Positions 1 to 10,782 of a stretch of DNA of 64,000 nucleotides are shown here, piece by piece; within the stretch, counting starts at the first letter, position 1; every line of letters starts with the position of its first letter. The position numbers were made by a program, and so were the translations under genes. The notes beneath the pieces are model-generated. The model was not told the DNA's origin. It saw only the letters and a program-made list of their open reading frames with translations, and did not search any database. The stretch is from Morinoia aosen (lineage: Eukaryota > Arthropoda > Malacostraca > Amphipoda > Talitridae): assembly GCA_030386875.1 (NCBI GenBank), contig CM059556.1, positions 37,488,964 through 37,552,963 of the forward strand, read 5' to 3'.

Positions 1-953
1 ATCTTGAGGAATTCAAAGAGACCAAACGGAGTGATTACCGCGGTCTTAGGAATCGCAAACTCATCCAAGGGGATTTGATGGAAGGCAGACTGCAGGTCTA
101 TCTTAGAGAAAATTTGTGCTCCCTCTAAATTTGCACTGAAATCATGAAGGTAGGGAATAGGGTATCGATCAGGTAAAGTAACAGCGTTCAACCTGCGGAA
201 ATCCCCGCACGGTCTGAATTCACCGTTAGCCTTGGGTACTAGCAAAAGAGGACTAGCCCAAGGACTTTTGGAGGTGCGGATGATGCCACATTCTTGCATG
301 CGCGCGAATTCTCTCTTGGCTAACGCCAATCGATCAGGCGGCAGTCGCCTAGCACGGGAGAAAACTGGCGGACCTTGCGTCTCTATGAAGTGCTTTGTGC
401 ATGTTTGCATGTTATTAGAAGCTAAGTTAGGGTTTGTTAATGCTGGGAAATTTTTAAGTTCTTGTTCAAACATGCACTCCTCCTTGAAAGCAATCGAGAA
501 GGAATGCAAGACATTTGCTCTAGTTATGCTACCAGCGGGAATTGAGATCTGTGTCTCCTCGTCCCTAATTCTACGGTTTTTAACATCTACAATAATCCCA
601 TACTTCTCTAGGAAATCCGCGCCAATGATAGGCTCTTGGACTTCCGCGATTAAGAAGGTGAAAAGGAAAGATCGCCTCAATCCCAGACTGCACTCTAATA
701 CTCTTTCACCGTAACAAGGAATTGGCGTGCCGTTCGCGGCGCGTAATGTCGCCAACAATGGGTTGTTTTTGTCTTTTGCCGTGGCTGGGATAATTGACAC
801 GCTTGAGCCAGTGTCGATGAGGAATCGATATTTGGTAACGGGATCGAGAATAGTAAGGAGGCGAGTAGTCTGGGAATGAGGCAACGCAGTACTCGCTACT
901 GTGCGTTGCTGTTGGCGTTTCCCGAAGTCATTTCGGTATAACGCGGAGAGCAT
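1..953 (-). CDS. pol: pol, N-terminal part: protease and start of reverse transcriptase (partial)
   Basis: The minus-strand frame opens at a possible ATG at 953, overlaps the end of gag in the -1 frame, and stays open to the window edge. It contains an aspartic protease active site (DTGSS, around 805-816) and the N-terminal half of a Ty3-type reverse transcriptase, including the FRPCGDFRRLN block near 200-230 and the KIDLQSAFHQI block (motif A, first catalytic Asp) near 70-110. The YxDD motif, RNase H and integrase would lie beyond the window. Relative to gag the frame suggests -1 ribosomal frameshifting, which is common for Ty3/gypsy elements; no obvious slippery heptamer was identified. The long plus-strand reading frame at 232-714 is its antisense shadow. 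Confidence 0.85.
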   Translation of the reverse strand, partial: MLSALYRNDFGKRQQQRTVASTALPHSQTTRLLTILDPVTKYRFLIDTGSSVSIIPATAKDKNNPLLATLRAANGTPIPCYGERVLECSLGLRRSFLFTFLIAEVQEPIIGADFLEKYGIIVDVKNRRIRDEETQISIPAGSITRANVLHSFSIAFKEECMFEQELKNFPALTNPNLASNNMQTCTKHFIETQGPPVFSRARRLPPDRLALAKREFARMQECGIIRTSKSPWASPLLLVPKANGEFRPCGDFRRLNAVTLPDRYPIPYLHDFSANLEGAQIFSKIDLQSAFHQIPLDEFAIPKTAVITPFGLFEFLK

Positions 954-1909
954 CTAGAGGCACATTTGCGAGCTTGGTCACCAAATTTCATGTGGTACCA
1001 GCATAAATTGCTACTAGCATCACGAGAGCGCGACCTGAAGCGGCGGTCTTGATTTGACCTATCATAAGATCTACCTCTATCAAAGCGTTGAGGAGGAGGA
1101 AGAGGATAGTGATAGTTGGAGGGATAGTCATAAGGATAGTCGTAGGCATTTTGGTGGCTTTGGAATCTCCCTGGGCCTTGCTGAATATGAGCTACGCTCT
1201 GACCACTCTGACCTAACTGGCAATTCTGGAGAGCTTGCTTTATCTCAGCGATGTCTTGCTGCATCTTATCTATTATGGCTGAGGATTGATTCTGAGTATT
1301 TGCGGGGCTAAAATTTGCAGCAGCTGCATTAAGGGACGCAACTTGCGGTGCCTGTGGCGAATTAATGTTGCGCATCACCGTCTCGGTGGACTCCGCCAGC
1401 TCTTCCAACGTTTGATCAGGGCCTGCTAGCGATAAAAATGGACGCACATTCGGAGGAAGCTTAGTCATGAAAACTTCTTTCAGAAATCCCTCAGCTACGG
1501 CAACACCCGTAGCGAGTTTTCGCAGCTCTTTCACTAGCGAAGTGGGAGAGAAAGAACTAGAGACAGAAGGAATAGCTGAGGCGTCCACCAAACTGCGAAA
1601 TTTGTCCGCATCGGACATCTGCAACTTCTGCAGAATTTTTCTTTTTAAGGTGCCGTACGGGTCAAAGGCGGGGGGGTTCTCGAGCAACTGATTTGAATCA
1701 TTTAACAATTTTGTGGGGGCTGCGGAAACAAGGGCGTAGAATTGGTCAGTGTTATTAGTGACCTTATGATACCTAAACATCGCCTCACACTGTTGAAACC
1801 AGGTGTGGGCATCCTCCGGAATGAAGGGAGGGAGCCTAATGGGTTTTGTGGAGGCTCGATCTTCATTATCTGAGTCAGGCATGCTAGCAATCTCTTTGGG
1901 GATGCGCAA
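896..1909 (-). CDS. gag: Gag of Ty3/gypsy copy 1
   Basis: An intact 337-codon minus-strand frame that aligns along its whole length with the gag at 6445-7404. The N-terminal two thirds form the capsid-like part, followed by a short Gln-rich and helical stretch, an Arg/Ser-rich basic segment and a C-terminal zinc motif beginning CWYH with further cysteines (C-X3-H-X8-9-C-type), the CHCC arrangement typical of CsRn1-like gags. Homology with the paralog begins at the second methionine (1882), so translation probably starts there and the nine upstream codons are leader. It would form the virus-like particle and bind element RNA. The pol frame overlaps its 3' end. Confidence 0.85.
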   Translation of the reverse strand: MRIPKEIASMPDSDNEDRASTKPIRLPPFIPEDAHTWFQQCEAMFRYHKVTNNTDQFYALVSAAPTKLLNDSNQLLENPPAFDPYGTLKRKILQKLQMSDADKFRSLVDASAIPSVSSSFSPTSLVKELRKLATGVAVAEGFLKEVFMTKLPPNVRPFLSLAGPDQTLEELAESTETVMRNINSPQAPQVASLNAAAANFSPANTQNQSSAIIDKMQQDIAEIKQALQNCQLGQSGQSVAHIQQGPGRFQSHQNAYDYPYDYPSNYHYPLPPPQRFDRGRSYDRSNQDRRFRSRSRDASSNLCWYHMKFGDQARKCASRCSPRYTEMTSGNANSNAQ

Positions 1910-2448
1910 TTAAGATATCAGTGCCTATGACTTGGAATTAAGTGGCAAGGGATTGCGTTATTTCTTTACCTACTCAATCATTCAAATTAAGTTGAAACAG
2001 AAATATGAAATTGGAAACGAGAAAAAATTATGCGGTATGCGGCAATTTTTTTGCGTAGGCACAAAAATATAGCAGGTGAGAAAAAAAATTATTTTCCTAC
2101 CTACTCAATCAATCCTTAACGTTGAAAAAAAAACGGAAAGAGAGAGAATGGAAACGAAGATTTTTACGGTAGTCAGAAATAAATGCACAGCACGGAAATA
2201 GGAGAAAAATATTTTTCCCACCTACTGAGGCACGAAAACAAAAAAAGACAGGAAAACAGCATAAAAATTTTTAGAGCTGCTCAGAGAAAGATTAGCACAG
2301 TGACATCTATAGAAAATTCTCAAAGACTACGACATGGGAAATTTATCACTACAATGACATGCCAAAATAATCCTCTCACAATCTCTCAAACCTTGTCGAG
2401 TTGAATTGTTTTTAAGTTTTTTTAAGAAAGTTTTGGGTTATTTTAACT
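1910..2448 (-). other. Untranslated leader of gypsy copy 1
   Basis: About 540 bp between the primer-binding site and gag. It is A-rich and purine-rich on the minus strand and recognisably related to the shorter leader of copy 2 (5986-6444). It probably carries packaging signals. A small plus-strand frame at 2183-2404 has no support as a gene. Confidence 0.6.
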
Positions 2449-2458
2449 GGGGTCACCA
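2449..2458 (-). promoter_or_regulatory. Primer-binding site (tRNA-Trp type), gypsy copy 1
   Basis: Minus-strand TGGTGACCCC lies one base after the LTR end, exactly as in copy 2. The sequence is complementary to the 3' end of tRNA-Trp, the primer reported for CsRn1-like elements. It would prime minus-strand DNA synthesis. Confidence 0.75.
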
Positions 2459-2459
2459 G

Positions 2460-4646
2460 TGTGTAGGTCTAATTGTCCGCTGGGGTGAATTGACGGGCAA
2501 AGACTACAACATCTCTCGACAAGTAAATTTGAGCGACTATAAGAGGGATAATGAATGACAATTTTTGGTTAACTCAGCTTTTTCCTGCCGTGTAGTTTAT
2601 TGAAGGAAAACCAAGGAGAACTGGCTTGGATCTTGATCTCGGAGAGCTTGTCTAGGTGGGCAATCCGTGCCGGAGAGCCAGGCTGGCGTTGGCGAAGGCC
2701 GTCACGCGATGGAGTAGGCAGGGTGAGTGAGTTGTATTTGGGAACTTGAATTAGGCAATTTGAGATAATTGAGCGAGGGTCAATGACGTAGTTCAGGTAG
2801 AACTAATGACTCAAAATAAGGTGAGGTGTGAGCAAGTTAAATCCGGCTCATGTGAGCAGAAGCAAGTCGGCACATTAGCACATTAGCAGGAGCAAGTTAA
2901 GTTACTGCTCATATTAGCATAGCATATTAGGATACTAGTAAGCCCAGGTCCTTAGCATTTAGCATATTATGTCACAGCTCATATTGGTAGGAGCAAGTTA
3001 AGTCACAGCTTATGTGAGAATAGCATTTAGCATGGCACTCAGGAACCCAGGGAGATTCAAAACTGTGAGTGTTGTGTGTATGGCGATGATGTAGAGGTCC
3101 TGCAAGGAGTCCAAGAAGCTGGATGAGCAGTCCAAGGAGACATCAAGGAAATTTCACACTGAAGTTATCCCAAAGTACATGATAAAACTCCCATAAAGTA
3201 GATCACTCCGAGAAAGTCCTACAGATCCAACACCAGCTAACTTAAGGACGGATAGGAAATAATCAATTAAGAGATTCTGATACAAATGCTCTTGCTTTAA
3301 ATGCAAGGCATGAAATTTAAGAATTTAGTAATTAAGGAAATGCTTAACATGAAGATTTAAGCTTCTTTATGTACTCTAGAAAATCTCCATAACGGTACAA
3401 GAATACAGAGAAAAGAAATTCCTAAAGTTCATTTATAAATTCTGAAATTTTACTGATAAATATCGTTTGCAATAATGAAGGAATAAAAGGAATATATATA
3501 TCCCAAATGATACCAAGACCACTAAACGTTTTGATTTCACCGAAGGAAAATTATGCGCGAAAGAAAGAAAAACATAATAAATCAGTGCGGCGATTAACCG
3601 GCGGCTCCACACGTCGGCATTAGCCCGAGCCGCCAGCATACTTTTCGCACACTCATGAAGGCAGATGGTAGTGAGTGTTTCAGTCACAAGAATGAGCAGC
3701 GTTGAATTAAATTTTATGGAAAGGATTATTTTGGAATAAGTGCGGTTACGTAAAAGGTTCAAGGAGTATGGAAATAAAAATGAAACTCCCAAACTTTAGC
3801 AAGCATCGACAAGAATAACCTTCGTAATTTACACATACGAGATATTTAAGAGACATCTTTAATGATTATTTCGCGTTGAAACATATTTAAGAAAAACTGC
3901 TGCAAGTAAGTTTGTAAAAAAAAAAAGAAAATACTATTATACACATGCTTATAGTGCAATTATGGTCACGGAGTAGTGACGGAAAACGGCAGTATAATTG
4001 CTCCACCATTTGAAACACAAAGACACGCTAAACAAAGAGCGCCGGCGATTTAGGCGCGTGCGTTCACGAGTCAGTTTATGAGTAATTCTCGATATGATAC
4101 TGGCAATCACGATATAAGTTTTGCCGTGAGGAAGAAACAATGACGTTAGCTGAATATATAGTATGAAATTTTCAATACGTGAATTTGGAATGACACGCAA
4201 TATTCACTCTATAAAAAACACATGCTAGTCTAAGAATCTTAACACTAATTTTTACCCCCAACTCAAGACACTGAGCAGATCTTTAGGGTAAAACACAATA
4301 CATATGAAAAACACAAGGCACATATACTTTACCCGTTTTTTTCTATTCTAAACCTAAATTTCACTCGCACTTACAAGGTGATGTTCGCACGCTAGCACGC
4401 CACAAGAAAGAGTGAGCAGTTCAAGCGACGCGCTTGAATGTTTCCAAATCGGGGTGCTTAAAGGCTCGAAATGTCGATTGATTATTTGGTCTCTCATGTA
4501 TTTACACACAAACTTCAATGATTACGAGTTAGAAGTAGAAAATAATTAATAATAAATTATAGTAAGATTTTTAATGCTAATGATTAATTTATTTCAGTGA
4601 GAATGGCAAATTTCTAATTTTTACGCTTATGTAGCGGTATGCTACA
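2460..4646 (-). repeat. 5' LTR of gypsy copy 1, expanded to about 2.2 kb
   Basis: The LTR 3' end is set by the primer-binding site; the 5' end is set by a TGTAGC...GCTACA inverted repeat at 4630-4646 that matches the LTR head of copy 2. Roughly 350 bp inside the head (about 4300-4646) and 300 bp at the tail (about 2460-2770) resemble the 901-bp LTR of copy 2. The middle (about 2770-4300) does not, and includes an irregular repeat around 2830-3040 built on the words gagcaagtta, cattagca and tcatatta. Either this subfamily has a long LTR or another sequence has inserted. The partner LTR is outside the window, so the extent is inferred. Confidence 0.6.
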
Positions 4647-5073
4647 AACACGTGAGTCGATGCGAAAAATTTCACATGCAAACTTTTTCTACTGCACAAA
4701 ATATTCCTAATAAAATATAAGCACTACTCACAATACGAACACATTGGATGTGTCACGAGAAGAATTTATGGATGAAAATCATGAAAACGATCATACGAGG
4801 CCGCCAAGTTATCGAATAAACAACGTAAATGGTTGAAGAAACAGACACGAATAAATATGAAAGATTTATTGCAGAAATAACTGAAACATTATTCAAGAAC
4901 TGTAAAGGCTGAGAGTTTAAAACCCATTGTGACTGCTATCCAAATGAAAATATTAAATGAAACTATCATTGAATGTCTCTGTATATCTAGGAATTAATCA
5001 GCGAGCGTGATTTCTGTCAAAATTGGGACACGCGTTATTTGCTAAAAGGGAAAATTCTGAAAACGTATCAATA
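4647..5073. other. AT-rich spacer between the two gypsy elements
   Basis: No gene or repeat was recognised. It ends with the AATA target duplication (5070-5073) of gypsy copy 2. Confidence 0.6.
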
Positions 5074-5974
5074 TGTAGCATTAGCTACAAAATTTAAAAT
5101 TATAAAATTTCTCATTCGCACTTAAATAGCATAATTATTGGCATTAAAAATCTTACTCTAAATTATTATTAATAATTTTCTACTTATAATTAGTAATCCT
5201 TGAAGTTTTCGTGTGAATGCATAGGATATAAAATAGCGCTCGACATTTTCGAGAGTGAAGCCTCTGTGATTGGCAACACTGCGTGGGGGACGCGTCGTTT
5301 CTGAGCGTCACTCTCTCGTTCGTCTTTGGCTTGTGCATTACAGCGTTCTTATCCTCGACGGCACCAAACGCCACAACACACATTTCCTGGGTCTGAGCTT
5401 TACTCAAGTTGTACATGCACTTGGTATTTTATATATAACTCAACCATCGAGTTACTCCACCTGATTGCCTATTCTTGACGTGAGACGGTCTGACCTTTGG
5501 TCATATATCACTTTGCAAATCACTTGGTTCGGAGCTAGTAGAGCCTAGTATATTACTACTAATAGCAAACTAATCTGCCCGCTCAAACCACGACAATTTT
5601 TTTTTTTACATCGTGGAATTCATCTAAAGTCTGAACCCATAAATAGTGACTCATCCACACGTCACGGGTGGATTTGATATTCTAGCAGTCGCTAAAATTT
5701 AACAGACTGCGAACCTCCACAAACACACTCACTTCCACCTGGCCAACGTCATCGCTCACCGGACCTCGCCGGCACGGAGTTTCCCATCTAAGAGAAGATC
5801 GTCCGAAATCAAGCACGCCATCGGTCATCACGGCATCCTTCAATTAACAAAATCCAAGCTGAGTCATCCCATGAAGTGTCATATTATCCCTCTCTTACGA
5901 TTTCGAAAAACACTGTTTGAGAAAAACGTTTAAGGTTGGAAGTAAATAACTAACCATACCCACCAACCTTAACA
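5074..5974 (+). repeat. 5' LTR of gypsy copy 2
   Basis: 901 bp, starting TGTAGCATTAGCTACA, a perfect 6-bp inverted repeat with a 4-base loop, and ending TTAACA. A TATA-like TATAAAA lies at 5227-5233. The polyadenylation signal of the 3' LTR (AATAAA) is altered here to ATTAAC. Confidence 0.95.
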
Positions 5975-5975
5975 C

Positions 5976-5985
5976 TGGTGACCCC
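5976..5985 (+). promoter_or_regulatory. Primer-binding site (tRNA-Trp type), gypsy copy 2
   Basis: TGGTGACCCC begins one base after the LTR, complementary to the 3' terminus of tRNA-Trp over ten bases; complementarity weakens after that. Confidence 0.75.
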
Positions 5986-6444
5986 AGAGTGACCCAGTTT
6001 CAAGCTTAAAACAAAACTATTCAACTCGATAAGTGTTTGAGAAAACGTGAGAGAGGATAATGTTGGCATATCATTGTAATGATAAGTTCCCATTGTCGTA
6101 GTATTCCTTGAGAATTTTCCATGGATGTACTGTGCTAACTTTCTCTGAGCAGCTCAAAAATTTTTGTTCTCAGTGCTATTCTGTCTTTTGTCTTTTGTGC
6201 CACAGTAGGTAGAAAAATTTTTTCCCTTATTTCCGTGCTTTACGCTTATTTCTGACGACCGTAAAATTTTCGTTTCCATTTTTTTTTCTTTCTTTCCGTT
6301 TCAACTTTGTTTGAATGATTGAATTGGTAAATTTAAACGCAAACCTTTGACACTTTAATACCAAAGTTATTAGGCGTTGATTACGTAAATTCCGTGCCGT
6401 TATAGCTTAATTTTGCATTCAAAAGAAAAAAAAAAATTGCCAGT

Positions 6445-7404
6445 ATGTCCGACACAGAGAATGGTCCAGATCCCGCGCGCAGTAAGCCTATAACTCTTCC
6501 TCCTTTCATACCAGCAGAAAGCCAAACTTGGTTCAATCAAGTTGAGGCCATATTTCGTTACAATAAAATAACAAACTCATCAGACATGTTCCATGCATTA
6601 ATAGCTGCTGTGCCCACGCAAATGTTAAGCGACTCTAATGAATTGATTGTGAATCCGCCTGCTATAAACCCTTACGGGATCTTAAAAAGTAAAATCCTCG
6701 AAAAATAACAGTTGTCCGACGCGGACAAGTTTAGGTCTCTTGTGGATGCCTCGGCAATTCCACCTGTCTCTGTCATTTTCTCTCCTACTTCGTTAGTTAA
6801 GGAACTTAGAAAACTAGCAGCCGGTGTTGGCGTAGCTGAGGGATTTCTCAGAGAAGTGTTTTTGAGCAAAGTACCGTCTACGGTGCGACCTTTCCTGTCG
6901 ATGGTCGGTCCGAACGAAAGCATCGAGACCCTAGCCCAGGCCACTGAGACAGTGATTCGCAATCTAAACATGTCACAAGCACCGCAGGTAGCTTCCTTGA
7001 ACGCATCAGCTGCGAATTTTAGCCCGTCAAATACTACTAATAATCAATCCTCAGCGGCAATGGATACAATGCAACGCGAAATCGCAGAACTGAAACAAGC
7101 TGTCCAGAATTGCCAGTTAGGTCATAGTGTAGCTCATATCCAGCCAGGCCCAAGGAATGTCTCACGTTACCATGCCTACGACTATCTCTATGACTATCCT
7201 CCTCCTCCTCCTCAACGTTTCGATAGAGGTAGATCTTATGATAGGTCAAATCAAAACCGCCACTTTAGATCGCGCTCTCGCGATGCTAATAGTAATTTAT
7301 GTTGGTACCATCACAAGTTTGGTGACCAAGCACGAAAGTGCGGGTCCCGATTCTGTCCTCGTTATACCGAAATGACTTCGGGAAACGCCAACAGCGACGC
7401 ATAG
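6445..7404 (+). pseudogene. gag: Gag of gypsy copy 2, broken by one in-frame stop
   Basis: A frame of 320 codons beginning at ATG 6445 and ending at TAG 7402-7404. An internal TAA at 6706-6708 falls where copy 1 encodes leucine, so a capsid-like N-terminal fragment of 87 residues would be made. The rest of the frame continues without shift: capsid-like region, Gln-rich segment, proline and arginine-rich basic region, and a C-terminal CWYH-type zinc motif near 7300-7350. Its relation to copy 1 gag is strong throughout (roughly three quarters identical by eye in the central region). Confidence 0.9.
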
Positions 7405-10400
7405 TAGCGAGTACTGCGTTGCCTAACTCCCAGACTACTCGCCTCTTGACCATAGTCGATCCCACTACCAAATATCGATTTCTCATCGACACAGGTTCAA
7501 GTGTTTCAATTATCCCAGCCACGGCGAAAGATAAAAATAATAATTTAGTGGCGACACTACGCGCCGCAAATGGCACGCCAATAGCTTGTTATTAGGAGAG
7601 AGTACTCGAGTGCAGCCTGGGATTGAGGAGAACATTCATTTTCAATTTCCTGATAGCGGAAGTGAACGAGCCGATTATCGGTGCTGATTTCTTAGCAAAG
7701 TATGGGATCATTTTAGATGTTAAAAACCGTAAAATTAGGGACGAGGAGACACAGATCTCAATTCCCGCTTGTGGCATAACTAGAGCTAATGTTTTGCATT
7801 CCTTCTCTATTGCTTTCAAGAAAGAGTGCATGTTCAAGCAGGTTCTCGCAGAATACCCTGCATTAACAAACTCTAACTTAGCTTCTAAAAATATGCAGAC
7901 GAGCACAAAACACTTCACTGAAACAACTGGACCGCCAGTTTACTCTAGAGCTAGACGCTTACCGCCTGATCGATTGGCTTTAGCCAAGAAAGAATTTGCT
8001 AGGATGTTAGACAGCGGCATCATCCGCAGTTCCAAAAGCCCTTGGGCTAGCCCTCTCTTGCTAGTACCCAAGGCTAACGGTGAATTCAGACCGTGCGGGG
8101 ATTTCCGTAGGTTGAATGCCGTTACTCTACCTGACCGCTACCCTATCCCTTACCTACATGATTTTAGTGCAAATTTAGAGGGAGCACAAATTTTCTCAAA
8201 AATAGATCTCCAAAGCGCCTTCCATCAAATACCACTTGAGGAAAGCGCTATACCTAAGACCGCGGTAATCACCCCGTTTGGTCTCTTTGAATTCCTGAAG
8301 ATGCCTTCCGGATTACGGAATGCTCCTCAGGCATTCCAACGACACATGTCTGAAATCTTCTCGGATCTCACTTTTGCCTATGTGTATCTGGACGACATTT
8401 TGGTGGCATCCGCAACCCCGGAGCTACATAAAGACCATCTTAGGGTCGTGTTTGAAAGACTGTCCGACAATGGATTCCTGGTAAATCCTGCAAAATGTGA
8501 GCTCGGAAAGCCATCACTGATTTACTTAGGTCATGAAATCTCTAGCCCAGGTCTAAAACCTTTGCCTTCCAAAGTAGACTAGATCAAAAACTTTCCTCTT
8601 CCACAGACCCAGAAGGAACTGAGAAGGTTCCTAGGTTCTGTTAATTTCTATCATAGATTCATCAGAAATTGCGCTCAAACCTTAGCTCCCTTGTCAGATT
8701 TGCTGGAACCAAAGAAAAAAGGTAAATCTACTGAGGTAAAATGGACGGATGCAGCACGTAAAGCTTTTGACGAGATTAAGCACAAGCTAGCTACCGCGAC
8801 TGAATTATCCTACCCTATTGCCAATGCTGACTTCAGTTTGGTGGTTGATGCCTCCAGTACTGCCGTAGGTGCCGTTTTGCAACAAAAAGTAGGTACTAAT
8901 ATCTCTCCTCTTGCCTTCTTTTCCAAAAAGCTCTCGCCCACTGAGCGTGCTCACAGCGCGTTCGGTAAGGAACTCCTTGCTATCTATCTATCTGTGAGAC
9001 ACTTTCGCTATGCTCTAGAGGCAAGGGAGTTCGTGATCTACACCGACCACAAACCCTTGACCTCGGCGATCAAAATGCCTTCTGAGCGCCACTCGCCAAG
9101 AGAAGCTCGACATCTGTCTTTCATCAGTCAGTTCACTACGGATATCAGATTCATTAAAGGTCTCGACAATACTGTTGCTAACTGTCTATCTAGAATTAAT
9201 TCTGTGCAAAACAGTGGTGAAATCACTTTCGGTAATATTAGTAATGCTCAGAAGGAGGATCCTGAACTCCAGGATCTTCTCAAACCTTCTAACACTACCT
9301 CTTTGAAATTACCTTTGGTTGACGGCGTGTACCGTGATGCTGAGCGACTTTCTCGTTTGTATCTTCCTGCGACTCTCCGTAGAGTAGCTATTATTCACTA
9401 TCATTCTCTTTCACATCCTGGTATCAACCGTACATTGCGTTTGATTTCCGATCGTTTCGTCTGGCCAGCGATGCGTAAGGAGGTCAATCAAATTGTGCAA
9501 AATTGCCATGCATGTCAGAGTAGCAAAGTTGTGAAACATAATCGTGCAGCGCTACAGAGTTGTGCATTTGCAGGACACAAATTCGACTCCGTACACCTAG
9601 ATTTGGTGGGTCCGTTGCCTTTGTCGCGCGGTCATTCTTATTTGTTAACCATAATTGATAGATTCTCTAGATGGGTTGAGGCCGTGCCTCTTCCTGATAC
9701 CCAAACTGAGACTGTAGCTCGCGCTTTCATGAGTAATTGGATTTCCAGATTTGGGGTTCCCTTAAGTGTCACGCATGACCGGGGATCACAATTTACCTCC
9801 AAATTCTGGAGTGAGCTTAGCACCGCTTTAGGGTGTGAAAACATTAATACTACCGCGTATCATCCGCAGTCGAATGGACTTATTGAGAGAGTCCACAGAG
9901 ATTTAAAGAGTGCGTTGCGTTGCCTTAATTGCAGTCACGATTGGACTGACAGACTTCCAGTAGTATTACTGAGTATTAGGAATTTGCATCGGCAAGATCA
10001 GCAGTGCACAGCAGCAGAAATGTTGTATGGAAAGACTCTTCGTCTCCCGGGCGACATTGTTGACCCAAAACCTTTGCCTGAATTTTCATCTGCTGACCGT
10101 TCCGCATATGTAACCTGTTTCAAGGATTGCATGCGTCAGATCAAGTATGTTGCTCCACAAATGCCTCAGACAAAAGACAAACTTGATCCTGCTTTGCAAC
10201 AGTGCACACATGTGTACGTCCGTAATGATAGCATCAAACCAACTCTCACACGCCCTTATGATGGCCCATTCAAAGTACTAAAACGGACGCCAAAGTATTT
10301 CGTCCTTGAAAGATCTGGTTCACCCGACCCTGTGAGCATAGATCGATTAAAGGTCGCGTATGCCTCCGATAATAGTGTGATTTCTAACTCTTCATTCTCT

Positions 10401-10742
10401 CCACAGAACTTCCTTTCCACTGAGACTCGATCATATCGTCCACCTCAGTTTCCTCAGTTGGCTGCATTGTTGCCTAGTCAACTTGAGTGTAATCCTTTCT
10501 TTGTGCCTGTACCTTCAAACCCTAACCCAAATCCCATCGTAGACTCTAATTCTAGCTCTCTTAGTGAAACAGCGACAAGTCTGGAGAGACTAGACGAGAC
10601 CACTGCAGTAACTCCTATACTAAGAACTCTTGCTGATCTAAATTTGCAGACCCGTTTGGTGAAGCTTCCCCGCTCAGTAACATTTTCTGACCGCCAAACC
10701 CGGCATGGTCGCGTAATTCGAACTCCTTCTCGCTACAAATGA
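7338..10742 (+). pseudogene. pol: Pol of gypsy copy 2, broken by two in-frame stops
   Basis: Overlaps gag by about 65 bases in the -1 frame. Visible in order: aspartic protease (DTGSS, ~7485-7500); reverse transcriptase with the YLDD active site at 8385-8396; RNase H (DAS... near 8845 and TDHKPL near 9040); integrase with an HHCC zinc finger (HYHSLSHPG ... CHACQ, ~9395-9520), a DDE core (D in HLDLVGPL ~9600, D in THDRGSQF ~9780, E in GLIERVHRDL ~9890) and a GPF-type C-terminal module (~10260). TAG codons at 7593-7595 and 8580-8582 interrupt protease and the end of reverse transcriptase. The frame is otherwise continuous to TGA 10740-10742. No envelope follows. Confidence 0.95.
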
Positions 10743-10772
10743 TTGCAGCGGGTGGACCTTTCGGTCTGCGCA

Positions 10773-10782
10773 TTGGGGGTAA
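10773..10782 (+). promoter_or_regulatory. Polypurine tract, gypsy copy 2
   Basis: TTGGGGGTAA abuts the 3' LTR start and would prime plus-strand DNA synthesis. It is short and interrupted. Confidence 0.65.

Larger units (their letters stand above)
1..4646 (-). mobile_element. Ty3/gypsy (CsRn1-like) LTR retrotransposon, copy 1, truncated by window edge
   Basis: Read on the minus strand this shows, in order, a 5' LTR, a primer-binding site, a leader, gag and the protease plus start of reverse transcriptase; the rest of pol and the 3' LTR lie left of the window. Gag and pol are clearly paralogous to the copy at 5074-11683. Assignment to the CsRn1-like group rests on the TGGTGACCCC primer site (complementary to tRNA-Trp, as known for that clade) and the C-X3-H-type gag zinc motif. 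No stop was seen in the visible pol frame, so this copy looks better preserved than copy 2 as far as it can be read. Confidence 0.85.

Noticed and set aside
232..714. 160-codon plus-strand frame
   Set aside because: It is antisense to the intact gypsy pol frame, which carries real protease and RT motifs.
3433..4200. Two minus-strand frames of 83 and 119 codons
   Set aside because: They fall inside the expanded gypsy LTR and show no protein motif.
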